DNA from: Siphonodentalium dalli
Taxonomy: Eukaryota > Mollusca > Scaphopoda > Gadilida > Siphonodentaliidae
NCBI GenBank assembly: GCA_032622095.1
Contig: CP136063.1
Coordinates: forward strand, 35,688,106 to 35,752,105
Length of the DNA: 64,000 bases
Direction: 5' to 3'
The translations under genes and the position numbers were made by a program. Below the pieces are notes generated by a model. It saw only the letters and a program-made list of their open reading frames with translations. It had not been told where the DNA came from and searched no databases. Of the stretch, positions 11,330 through 21,421 are shown in pieces; positions within the stretch are counted from its first letter, which is position 1; each line of letters starts with the position of its first letter.

Positions 11330-12235
11330 CCAAACAACCATGCAGTTCTTTCCGTCCCTGTTTAATACTAAGAAAAATATGCGACCGATGACCAATCTTA
11401 TTGCAGTTTCGATAATTGTGTCATTTGTGATAAAAGAATGCCTTTATCAGAACTTCGGAAGAAAAATAGTTATGAATTGAAGCAGACGGCAATAATTTAC
11501 GGTAACGTTCCAATCTCGCGCCGACTGAGACTGGTGTGCATTTATGTACATAAATGCACACGGTGTGCATTTATGTATAAAACGTTACGACAACGACCCC
11601 ATTAGCGTCAGTGGTAGGGCCTGACGAAGATTCAATTCAATTTCGAATCTTAGTTCTTACATTCTGATTTGAAAGCGGTCGTGTGATTAGGGATATTTCG
11701 AATCTTTGTATACCACTTACAAGTCTTTTATCACCGGGAATAGACTGCATAATAAATTTATATAAAAAAAATCATTATATCCCCTTGAGTCTCCTTCCAC
11801 GATCATCGGGGACCTCCGTATAGTCCAATGTGTATCTATACATATGTATACATAAATGCACACCAGTCTCGCGTAGTGTCACGTGACAGGGTCATTGTCG
11901 TAGTGTTTTCTACATACATGCACACGTGTTGATATTTTTTGTAAGTTCATTTTCTTCCGTTCATCGATCAAACAACCATGCAGTTCGTTCGGTCCATGTT
12001 TAATACCGGTACTATAAGATCAATATGCGACCCATGATAAATTGTTTGCAGTTTCGTCATTGTGATAACAGAATGGCATTATCAGAACTACGGAAGAAAA
12101 TATAGTCCGAATTGAAGCAGACGGCAATGATTTACGGCAACATTTCATTCTCGCGCCGACTGAGACTGGTGTGCATTTATGTACAAAACGTTACGAAAAC
12201 GACCCCATTAGCGTCAGCGTCTGTATGGAGCATCC
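11330..12235. repeat. Local duplication with inverted GGTGTGCATTTATGTA modules
   Basis: The block from CAAACAACCATGCAGTTC (about 11332) to the CGCGCCGACTGAGACTGG segment (about 11534) is repeated, diverged, at about 11970-12216. Between them lies an inverted pair: GGTGTGCATTTATGTATAAAACG with ACGACAACGACCC (11560-11605), and its reverse complement around 11845-11935. At 11535-11560 there is a perfect 26-bp palindrome centred on GTAC, beginning TGTGCATTTATG. The region looks like a decayed inverted-repeat element with a partial duplicate. Confidence 0.65.
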
Positions 12236-12312
12236 AATAACATATATATTAGTGAAAATATGATGGCGCTGCTTGTGGCAAATAGAGTAATTTGATTACG
12301 GTCGATTTACAA

Positions 12313-13822
12313 GGGTGTGACTAATTACCGCCCGGGGACCGCCCGGGACCGCCCGGGACCGCCCGGGTGACCCCACGTGCCCGGGGACACAATATCTCGA
12401 CGTTATAACGTAGCGACATGCCAACTGAGGGCAACATAGAAAAAATTACTCGCTCGCTCGTCTCCGGTCGGTCATATTAACCCCACAAATGCCGATATTG
12501 GCTAAAAGAGCCTGTGTGATTACTGGTGTCTTCGTGTGTTTTCAGACAGATTATTTAGGTGATTCTCGGTAGTGCAATACACATGAGTGTTAATTCCATA
12601 TATTGACTCGTGGAGGCGTCCACGGCCGATGTTATTAACCCCTAAAATTCCGGTAAAATAGTGTATAAACAAAAAAACCTAACATAACATAGCGACATAC
12701 CCCACGAGGTCAACCTAGAAAATGTTACCCACTCGCTCGACTCCGGCCGGTGTTATTAACCCCTCAAAATCCGATAAAATGGTATAAAAACAAAAAGAAC
12801 ACTGAGACAACCCGGGACTGCCCCCGGGAGGCCCCATGGACCCGTGGACACTATATCTCGGCGTTATAACGTAGCTACATACCCCACGAGGTCAACATAT
12901 ACAAGTGTACTCGCTCGCTCGACTCCGGTCGGTGTTATTAATCCCTCAATATCCGATAAAATGGTATATAATCAAAAAGTACATTGGGACCGCCCGGGTG
13001 GCCCCCTGGGCACGTGGACACTATATATCGACGTTACAACGTAGCGACATACCCCACGAGGTCAATATAGAAAATGTTACTCGCTCGCTCGAATCCGGCC
13101 GGTGTTATTAACCCCTCAAGATCCGATAAAATGGTACATAAACAAAATGAACACTGGGACCGCCCGTGACCGCCCGGGCGGCCCCACGGGCCCGTGGACA
13201 CTATATCTCGACGTTATAACATAGCGACATACCCCACGAGGTAAACCTAGAAAATGTTACTCGCTCGCTCGACTTCGGTCGGTGTTATTAACCCCTCAAA
13301 ATCCGATAAAATGGTATGTAAACAAAAAGAACATTGGGACCGCCCGGGAGGCCCCATGGGCCCTTGGACACTATATCTCGACGTAATAACGTAGCGACAT
13401 ACTTCACGAGGTCAACATATAAAATGGTACTCGCTCGCTCGACTCCGGCCGGTGTTATTAACCCCTCAAAATCCGATAAAATGGTATATAAACAAAAAGA
13501 ACACTGAGACCGTCCGGGACCGCCGGGGAGGCCCCATGGGCCCGTGGACACTATATTTCGACGTTATAACGTAGCGACATACCCCACGAGGTCAACATAG
13601 AAAATGATACTCGCTCGCTCGACTCCGGCCGGTGTTATTAACCCCTCAAAATCCGATAAAATGGTATATAATCAAAAAGAACATTGGGACCGCCCTGGCG
13701 GCCCCCTGGGCCCGTGGACACTATATATCGACGTTATAACGTAGCAACATACCCCACGAGGTCAACCTAGAAACTGTTACTCGCTTACTCGACTCCGGCC
13801 GGTATTATTAACCCCATAAAAA
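12313..13822 (+). repeat. Left composite arm of FoldBack-like element
   Basis: The arm has a GC-rich terminus (GACCGCCCGG modules) and a 330-bp conserved terminal block. A unit that has lost its GC-rich part follows near 12680, and then six full subrepeats. The palindrome-centred start of each unit falls at 12862, 13032, 13212, 13382, 13562 and 13732, giving spacings of 170, 180, 170, 180 and 170. Units alternate strictly: the longer ones read ACACTG followed by two GC modules, the shorter ones ACATTGGG with one. Every unit has ACGTTATAACGT or a near variant, CCCCACGAGGTC, CTCGCTCG and TTATTAACCCCTC. Short frames across these units are artefacts of the repeat. Confidence 0.85.
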
Positions 13823-13824
13823 TC

Positions 13825-13952
13825 CGATATTGGCTAAGAGGGCACGGACAGCTCGGTGTCTTCTTTTGATTTCGGACAGCATATTTTGATGATGCATGGT
13901 AGTGCAATACCACCTGATAGTGACTTCCAGATATTGACTCGCTGACGCGTCA
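13825..13952 (+). repeat. Diverged internal copy of the arm's subterminal block
   Basis: The words TATTGGCTAA, GGTGTCTTC, GGACAGCATATTTTGATGAT, GGTAGTGCAATAC and ATATTGACTCG appear in the same order as at 12493-12625. This marks the inner edge of the left arm. It implies that the arm itself is a duplicated cassette. Confidence 0.7.
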
Positions 13953-14175
13953 ACACAAAATCCCGCAAAATACCGTATCACCATAAATATTCGGCCCTAC
14001 ATAATCGTAAATATCGCAATTTTCTTGAATGTTTTCAATAAAAATTAATAACTTTACACCTATAATTTTTATATTTTGACACGAGCGGGTGTAATTGAGA
14101 GTCTGAAGAGAGCCGCGGCAGATGTTTGAATGTGTTGATATCAATTAGCAGTAAAACGGTATCGCAATTGTTATA

Positions 14176-14972
14176 CACTCTTATAACTAATGTGTAGAAA
14201 CGATTACACTTCAAATGTGTAAACCCGGTTAATACACATAGCAATGTGTAGTTTTACATACAAATACATTGACCAAGTGCGGTTCTACACATAATGTGTA
14301 TATTTTGTTACACACAATTGTGTAAGAACGTAGAGCATGCGCATTGCGGTGCCTTCAGTTTCATAGTCTGCTACGTGACGGCCATATTGTTTGAGTATAT
14401 TTTTTGGAATACAATCTACAGCGATCGTAGACAAGGGTGTAAGTTCAGAATTCCAATTTGTGGGTTTAGTATTAATAGTATATGAGGATTTATTTGTTAA
14501 AACTTTCATGGTGATTACTGCACTTAGACTCTTGTTATGATTGTTGTAATAATACTAATATTATGCGATCACGCCTCGACCCTGGTTTGTTCATTCAAAG
14601 CAAAAACTCACAGTACAGAACAAAATACTACATACCACTATGCGCCATGAAAGTTTTAACATATAAATCTGCATATATCTTTAATACTATACCCACATGT
14701 CGGACTCATGCACTTGCATTTCTTGTCTACGAACTGTGAGTGTAAGAACCTACACAAAATATGTAAGGCATATGTGTTGATTTTATACACACAGTTGTGT
14801 ATAAATGTGTAAAAATTTACCCATTTATGTGTAAAAATTGTTACACAATTTGTGTACGAATATGAAACTACACATATACTACACAAATATGTTTAAGATC
14901 AAAATTGAATAATGATTGTGTAGCAGGGCTACACATTTTGTGTAGAAAACCTACACATTAGTTATAAGAGTG
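14176..14972. mobile_element. Nested 0.8-kb MITE with TA target site (Tc1/mariner-like)
   Basis: Ends CACTCTTATAACTAATGTG at the left and its perfect reverse complement at the right give inverted repeats of about 22 bp, flanked by TA (14174-14175 and 14973-14974). The interior is packed with TGTGTA/TACACA words that could fold on themselves, and has no transposase. A TA duplication fits Tc1/mariner-type non-autonomous elements, although a two-base duplication is weak evidence. Confidence 0.6.
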
Positions 14973-15420
14973 TATTGTATACATTAACCCGTTCACAATA
15001 ATCAGAAGACATATTGGCGGAGTTAAATCGAAACTGTGTTTTCATAACACTTGGGGAAGACGAACAGGTAATCTCGTGACAACAGTGGAGATTTGCGATG
15101 AGGTTTCCGTGTTTTTATTGCAATCGAAAATGGTCGTAATCCCAAAATCTTCTTGGTGCTAGACAATAACGATCAATATGACGAAGAGAGTATTTGTGAT
15201 ACTGGAAACCCGTGTACTTAATTTGCTTACCGACCAATCACACGATATTTCGTTATGGGGTAGATTATATATAATCGTGTGTGAATTAAAAATAAAATTT
15301 AATTCTAAATATCTTAAAATCATGCGACCACGTATTCGATTCACGCTTCCATCCATGGTGCTGTATCCGTGTTCCGTCTGCTCTACTGAAGCTGAAGATG
15401 AGTCAATATAGTTTATATAT

Positions 15421-15435
15421 GGGGGGGGGGGGGGG
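15421..15435 (+). repeat. Poly-G tract, 15 bases here and 14 in the second copy
   Basis: This is one of four homopolymer G tracts whose length differs between the two copies of the duplication. The others are at 16068-16077 (10 versus 9), about 22737 (5 versus 6) and 23347-23367 (21 versus 19). Confidence 0.9.
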
Positions 15436-15618
15436 TGACCATATTACATATTATATATTTTCTTTATTAGCTCCACATATGGAGAGTATGATGACCTCCA
15501 TCACCGGGAATAATGTTTTCAGTCCTTGCCCAAAAGGTCGTGGGTTGGGTTGCAATATATGGGGAGGTACTTTGACCAGGAAAATCCTATTATTCATGTC
15601 CAGTTGATATCAGAGGTC

Positions 15619-15852
15619 TTAAAAGGGCACTAATTATTAATAAAATAAAATCATTAATTATATAACCAAAATTGTTGAAATCTGATCGGTGAAAATTGAA
15701 ACATGTGGGTGAAATTGGCCCATGGCGTGTCAAGAGAAAAGGGCACTTAGTATTGGTAAAATAAAATAATTAATTTTATAACCAAAATTGTTGCAATCTG
15801 ATCGGTGAGAATTGAAACATGTGGGTAAAATTAGCCCACAGCGTATCAAGAG
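15619..15852 (+). repeat. Two-unit tandem repeat, about 118 bp
   Basis: AAAAGGGCACT, ATAACCAAAATTGTTG, ATCTGATCGGTGA and GAAACATGTGGGT recur in order in two adjacent units. The array lies inside the FoldBack-like element, between the nested MITE and the right arm. Confidence 0.75.
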
Positions 15853-16082
15853 TTATAGATGCCGTTGACTTCAGACGACTTAAAGGGGCATATACGAGCA
15901 ATTGTTGGCTAATTTTACAATAAACGCTCTTTATTTGTCATAATATGATAATATTCCAGGCATGTATAAATTGGTGCGTTAGATTAGACTAGTCGATCCT
16001 TAAATAGTGACTTTTCAATTTCTATAAGTGGAGATAGAGCTGCGAACAAATATATGTGATCTGATTTGGGGGGGGGGATAAC

Positions 16083-16720
16083 GTTTCTAGGTTGACCTCG
16101 TGGGGTATGGCGCTACGTTATAACGTCGAGATATAGTGTCCACGGGCCCATGGGGCCTCCCGGGCGGTCCCGGGCGGTCCCAGTGTTCTTTTTGTTTATA
16201 TACCATTTTATCGTATTTTGAGGGGTTAATAACACCGGCCGGAGTCGAGCGAGCGAGTAACATTTTCTAGGTTCACCTCGTAGGGTTTGTCGCTATGTTA
16301 TAACGTCGAGATATAGTGTCCCCGAGCCCATGGGGCCGCCCGGGCGGTCCCGGGCGGTCCCAAGGTTCTTTTTGTTTATACACTATTTTACCCGAGTTTG
16401 AGGGGTTAATAACATCGGCCGTGGACGCGTCAACGAGTCAATATATGGAATTAACACTCAGGTGTATTGCACTACCGATAATCACCAAAATAATCTGTCT
16501 GAAAACACACGAAGACATCGGTAATCACACAGGCTCTTTTAGCCAATATCGGCATTTGGGGGGTTAATATGACCGACCGGAGACGAGCGAGCGAGTAAAG
16601 TTTTCTATGTTGCCCTCAGTTGGCATGTCGCTACGTTATAACGTCGATATATTGTGTCCACGGGCCACGTGGGGCCACCCGGGCGGTCCCGGGCGGTCCC
16701 GGGCGGTAATTAGTCACACC
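16083..16720 (-). repeat. Right composite arm of FoldBack-like element
   Basis: This arm is the inverted, shorter counterpart of the left arm. Two subrepeats carry the palindrome at 16116 and 16296 (180 apart). A terminal block of about 330 bp ends CGGTAATTAGTCACACC at 16720. The matching 9-bp GATTTACAA follows at once. Confidence 0.85.
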
Positions 16721-16729
16721 GATTTACAA

Positions 16730-18604
16730 CAGCCAACATAGTCTTTATTACATTATTAAAATAGATATGTGTTCTTGGATTTTTATAGAAATAACGAATT
16801 TTAATTATTCGGCGTAGCAAAATACTCTTAAATTGGCAACAGTTTCGCAAACTTTTTTGCCAGCTTATATGCTATTTATAACTCTCATAAGTATGTCTTT
16901 ATTTATGTGAATAACATGGCGACACACTCGCTCCTTCGTAACAATAAACAATTCAATGATCATTTAACTCCTTGTCATGTTCCATTGCGATTCTGAATGT
17001 TATTTCGTCACGAAAACAAACATGGTACATGTTTAGTACGACAAAGTTTAAATCATGTTTCTTAGTGAAACTCACACAATGGTGATATCCATATTCAACA
17101 ATTATTGTCTATACATATAAACAAGTAGGACATGTCTGCCTGTCTACATGCCTGTCCGGGCGTCTGCCTGTTCGCGATTTTTCTCAGTCCCCTGGAATTA
17201 TTTCACCCAAATTTGGTGTGGTGACGGGGTAATCTGGCGGATGGTATAAAGGCGTTAGTGTGTTTCAAGATGTTGATTTAATACAAAATCATCATAACTT
17301 AGAAAACACAATAAATAAATAGTTAAATTGTTAAATTGAAATTCAATCCATATAAAATAAAATATTAGTTTTTGTTTTTTTAAATTTAAAAATGTTTAAA
17401 CGATAAAGGGGCCGCCACTGAAGCTGACTAAGATGAGAATGTGAGCTAAGCGTATACATGGATGCATGCCCTTATATGACGCACAAGTGGGCCACATACC
17501 CCTTTGTGCAGAGGCCGCATACCCCACCAACGCCGAATAAAGGCTTCAATAAGGAACCTGTTTCTGCTTGTAGTTAAATATAGGTATATAAAGGTTACAT
17601 CCAGGATGTGCCAGGTATGGTGACATGCTGTCGCATTAGTAATGCACTGGCAGTGATAGAACAAGTTTTTGCTGGTGCCGAGGTCATGACAACCTGCCAC
17701 TAACATAAATGTCAGTATTCATCAAACTAGACCATGCTGTTTTCCATGTGAAGAAAATATATAGTTGTCGTTGTTCTGAACCGTTTATGGTATCAAAAAT
17801 CAGTGCGTGCTATTTTTTTTAATAGTTTCGTGTTATGATAATGCTAAGTACCCGTTCTGAGATTCCGTTTCCGATGAACACAAATGCCACCATTTTTGTA
17901 CGGGGCAGGGGTGGCACCAGAAAATCCCCGACAGGGGAGCTGTGCTCCCCTACAGGGGGGCTATACTAAATTACACCATATTGCCTGTTGGTATGTGAAA
18001 TGAGCGCACATAGTGTGTGTGGTGAACCAATGAACAAAATCATATTGAAGTAATTATAGTCTCTTAGCTGGAGCCTGGAGAATTCTAATAGATCTGCAGT
18101 TGCTTATGATTGATGAACATTATCACATATGTAAATAATAACACATATATTATGGTGGTGTCAATTAAACTTGAATTAAGGCTTCGCCACACTAATATTT
18201 GACCTGAGACAAGTCAGTGATATGATAATTAAATTTCTTTTAAATTATTGCCAATATTGGCACATGTGATACATCAAACTGTTTCACTGTCAGGGATATA
18301 GCTAACATGTGGCCATATTGTAGGTACTCAATGGTTATATAGACCAATGTGGCCACTGTGACGAATGCCAGAGTAGCCAGTAATGATAAAGCACACATGT
18401 TTCAATAGATTTTCATTACCACTAAAACGTAAAACGCTGATGGTGTAACAATACAGGGGAATACACCCCCCCCCGGATTTAATGGGAACATGTGCCATGA
18501 ATATTTTGTGTGGGATATATTCCGCTGTATGTTCTCTCTCTGACACTCTCCCACAGTGACAGTCTGTACATGATTACTTCATCTTATACACACAACCGAC
18601 TTAC
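16730..18604. other. Non-coding stretch, short repeats only
   Basis: At 17125-17235 there are CTGCCTGTC words and an AAATTTGGTGTGGTGACGGG block. Related CAAATTTGGT blocks lie at about 3653 (reverse) and 45490, pointing to a dispersed repeat. An 86-codon minus-strand frame (17446-17706) has no recognised domain. At 17933-17951 a hairpin AGGGGAGC-TGT-GCTCCCCT sits in a C/G-rich patch. Confidence 0.45.
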
Positions 18605-18720
18605 ATATAGAAAATCCCCGACAAGTCCTCCCCGACGAGGGGCTAGAGCTCCCCGACAAGGGGGTTGTATCCCCCCCGTGCCCCCCACTGGCCCCACCCA
18701 TGGTACGGGGTCAGTACATT
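18605..18720. repeat. CCCCGAC-rich low-complexity patch
   Basis: AAAATCCCCGACA, TCCTCCCCGACGAGG and CTCCCCGACAAGGGGG follow one another, echoing AAAATCCCCGACAGGGGAG at 17921. Frames across this patch are proline-rich only because of composition. Confidence 0.55.
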
Positions 18721-18724
18721 GTGT

Positions 18725-18880
18725 TCACAGTAGTATTTTTATGACCGCAATGCGTCTTTATGTGACATATAATGCTCGTTGGAAGGTAGTTCATGTCTTT
18801 ACCGACCTATTTCGATACCTAAAATAATTCAAAAGCGAATATTATCAAGTTTATTTTGGAGCGCAAACCGGCATGAGGAA
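18725..18880 (+). repeat. Dispersed repeat B, copy 1 (partial)
   Basis: TTTATGAC...AATGCGTCTTTATG, GGTAGTTCATGTC, GACCTATTTCGATACC and a terminal TTTTGGAGCGCAA match the ends of the copies at 31960 and 32565. Similarity stops just after GAGCGCAA, which may be the family's boundary. Confidence 0.6.
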
Positions 18881-19389
18881 TTAATTGCTTAACTCCACAA
18901 TAATACAAACCTGATACCCCTCGATTGACCCTATCTGTTTCGGCATTCCGTCCTTACTGAAGATATGCACCTATAATATATATATAAACAGTGCATGCAA
19001 AATGAATAACGAGGCTTGAATAATGCCATTACACGGTAAATTATTAAATTAAAATAGTGGAATTTCCTACCGCGCCGCAGCTTGAACCAAACATAATTTT
19101 CAAGTTCGCAAAATTAAATTAGCACTGGAGCCCACCCCCCCAACCCCCAACCCCCCGCCGTGTTGGAATTTCTTGCTGCATTTTGAGATTCCCAACGTTT
19201 TGCCCCGCTAAATCATTGCCATTTCAATCCAAAATTAGGAAGATATTAAACTGTTAGTCCAACATCAATACATTTAACACTAAGTACTGGTTCGAATATA
19301 TAACTGTCGGAATAAATTTAGCAGATGTTTTAACTGAAATTTGCAACTACCTGTAGAAATAGTTTGTATTATTATGTAACTTAAAGATC

Positions 19390-19830
19390 GTGATTGTGTA
19401 AACATACATGTAGGCTGTAATTTGATACACACGGTTGTAATGCTGTGCACATATAGTCTGTAATTTTGTAAATATAGAATGTAATGATGTGTAAATATAG
19501 GCTGTAATGTTGTGTACATATAGGCTGTAATGTTGTGCAAATATAGGCGGTAATGTTTGTAAATAGAGGCTGTAGCGGTGTGTACATGTACATGTTACTG
19601 TTGTGTAAATATAGGTTGTCATGTTGTAATATAGTATGTAATGTTATAATGTTGGCTGTACTTTTGTGTACACATATGGTGTAATGGTGTGCACATAAGG
19701 CTGTACTATTTTGTAAATATAGGTTGTAATGTTGTGTACATATAGATTGTGTTGCTATAATGCAGGATGTAATGTTTTAACTAATATAGGATGTAAAATG
19801 GTGTGTAAATGTAATCCGTAATGTTGTGTC
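19390..19830 (+). repeat. Degenerate tandem repeat, about 28-bp unit (GGCTGTAATGTTGTG)
   Basis: Variants of ATATAGGCTGTAATGTTGTG repeat for about 440 bases, with indels in most units. Three overlapping minus-strand frames here (tyrosine/threonine-rich) are by-products of the repeat, not genes. Confidence 0.8.
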
Positions 19831-19839
19831 AGCCATGAC

Positions 19840-20820
19840 ACTTCCATCTGTTGAATCATTTGGGCTAACGTTGGTGGTGAGACACCCGCTAGGCCGCAAC
19901 CCACTATCGTCACGTCCCTTGGTTCATTCGATAACAGTGTAATGTGGCATCGTGCTGAGGATATGTACTGGGAATCGTGTTTATTACGCGCGCCGCGTGT
20001 ATACTGTCCTAGAGATTATATATAGCTATGGTTCGCTTGGCGTTTTTTGGGAGGATTAAAAGTCGGACTGCGCGAACCGGAGACCGAGTCCGGTAAAGGT
20101 GTAGTTGGGAATTTCAATTTCGTTTATTGTCCTTTACATTATTATGTCAATGATTTTGGTTTGTGACAAGCTATGTCAATTACAAATAAAAGAAATGAAA
20201 AAGATAAATTGTAAGTCTAATATTTCAACTTTTATAGACATTTTTCGTTCTGCAGCCCACTGGGGGTTGTGGTCGGAGACCGCCGAGTCCGCCGCCGGTT
20301 CGTTGATTAGGTGCTGGTTGTTATTGTTATTTTAACGGAATTCTGAGTTGGTCATTCGCGAAACCAATAAGTTTTATATTCTACAATTACACACATGGGT
20401 ATATAATATATGATATTGAGCGCGTTACCATTTCTGACATTGGTTTTCTTGTGTGGTTTATGTGCAACAGTGTGATACTGAACTATGGACATCCGGTGCA
20501 ACTGTTTAGTACTGAACCGTGGATAATTAACAACACGTGGATCTGTAACAACACTGGGTTCAGATGCGTTATGTATCATGATGGTCTGTAGACAATCGTC
20601 TAGCATTCGCGCCCGTCATAACGTGCATGTCCTGTAGATTCTAAATACTTGATTTTAAATGACGCCCAGGACAGTTCTGTTCACGTGTGGCGTATTGTTG
20701 CTAAACCATTTATAAGCTAAATACTCATTTATCATGTTTAGATAATAAATTCACCAAACGACCTTTGTTGAACTTATTACTTTAGCATCTCCATGAAATA
20801 ATATGAATCTTTCAGCACTT
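19840..20820. other. Unassigned non-coding stretch
   Basis: I see no domain-bearing frame and no array. Two GGAGACCG.CGAGTCCG blocks (about 20080 and 20275) resemble each other. Confidence 0.4.
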
Positions 20821-20851
20821 TTAACCCTTTACCCAACAGAAGGGCCCTGTG

Positions 20852-20918
20852 CCAATGCATTCTCTTATATATGCGAGTCGACCATAGGTCGCCTTGCATA
20901 TATAAGAGAATGCATTGG
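20852..20918. repeat. Palindrome 1 inside the MITE (67 bp)
   Basis: The arm begins CCAATGCATTCTCTTATATA, and its reverse complement closes the block at 20918. The centre contains GTCGACCATAGGTCGC. The arms differ at about one position. Confidence 0.85.
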
Positions 20919-21000
20919 CTTAACACATTAAAAATTAAAAAATTGTTAAAGAATGTAAGAAAAAATGGTAAAAAGTGTTGAAAAAAGATTATTTTTTAGG

Positions 21001-21067
21001 CCAATGCATTCTCTTATATATGCGAGGCGACCTATGGTCGACTCGCATATATAAGAGAATGCATTAG
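21001..21067. repeat. Palindrome 2 inside the MITE (67 bp)
   Basis: It has the same arm sequence as palindrome 1, but the centre is the reverse complement (GCGACCTATGGTCGAC). The whole block is therefore close to an inverted copy of palindrome 1, 82 bases away. Confidence 0.85.
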
Positions 21068-21334
21068 CACAGGGTATAACTGTAACTATCACCATGTGGT
21101 CATGGAGCCGGTTCCAATGATATCCATATTTGTATGGTTCTATTGAGACAGACCGAAGATATTTTAGGCTGTTGAAGCTTTATTTGGCCGGTTTTGGCCG
21201 GTTTGTTGGGTAAAGGGTTAATATCTTTTCATTTGTTTGTCATCTGCTTTTATTACCTGAACACCAAATGAATAATATACCAGTTGATGTATACTGCTAT
21301 AACTGAATATTATAGAAATGGTTGATGTACTTAC

Positions 21335-21420
21335 CTTACCCACATCATCCTCCCGAGGCGCACTTAACACGAGATATGTCTTCCCGTTACCGAAAAAGTC
21401 TCCATAGTCTACGGCATACC
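21335..21420 (-). CDS. Integrin alpha-like exon (FG-GAP repeat), exon B
   Basis: This 86-nt minus-strand exon lies between a strong acceptor (CCTTCATCTTCAG|GG at 21421/21420) and a consensus donor (AAG|GTAAGTAC at 21335/21334). It encodes GYAVDYGDFFGNGKTY and then LVLSAPREDDVGK. The pattern GY-V-(x2)-G-F-F ... V-S-AP+...GK matches the beta-propeller (FG-GAP) repeats of integrin alpha chains, membrane receptors that pair with a beta chain to bind matrix. It starts with two bases of a split codon. The exon upstream on this strand (22800-22886) ends with exactly one base, so the two are phase-compatible and would give the typical S-L-M-G-Y-A-V lead-in. The next exon must start at phase 0 and was not found. 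An identical copy lies at 55850-55935. Confidence 0.65.
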
Positions 21421-21421
21421 C

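Larger units (their letters stand above)
12313..16720. mobile_element. FoldBack-like DNA element with long composite inverted repeats
   Basis: The element is 4,408 bp long. Its left end reads GGGTGTGACTAATTACCG and its right end, reverse-complemented, GGTGTGACTAATTACCG. It is flanked by the 9-bp direct repeat GATTTACAA (12304-12312 and 16721-16729), which I read as a target-site duplication. The terminal 330 bases at each side are about 95 percent identical in inverted orientation. Inside them each arm continues as an array of 170/180-bp subrepeats (left about 1.2 kb, right about 0.36 kb). The interior (13953-16070) holds no transposase frame but does hold a nested MITE. A 9-bp duplication and long arms made of tandem subrepeats are known traits of Drosophila FoldBack elements, and 9-bp duplications are usual for Mutator-like elements. 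Placement in that superfamily is inference; mobility would need an enzyme from elsewhere. Confidence 0.8.
20825..21217. mobile_element. piggyBac-like MITE, 393 bp, TTAA target site
   Basis: TTAA (20821-20824) is followed by CCCTTTACCCAACA, and the right end is TGTTGGGTAAAGGG followed by TTAA (21218-21221). That gives 14-bp perfect inverted repeats with a TTAA duplication. TTAA sites with CCC-starting termini are characteristic of piggyBac-type elements; Kolobok elements also use TTAA. The interior is non-coding and dominated by two large palindromes listed separately. Confidence 0.75.

Noticed and set aside
12844-13551. Protein-coding frames across the FoldBack-like arm (and at 47255-48068)
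   Set aside because: They are short frames created by the 170/180-bp repeat, appear on both strands, and change with small indels between copies.
18510-18827. 105-codon proline-rich frame (repeated at 53025-53342)
   Set aside because: The composition comes from the CCCCGAC-rich patch, and the frame runs into repeat B.
19280-19622. Three overlapping Tyr/Thr-rich minus-strand frames (repeated at 53795-54137)
   Set aside because: They are translations of the 28-bp degenerate tandem repeat in different frames, with no start context or domain.
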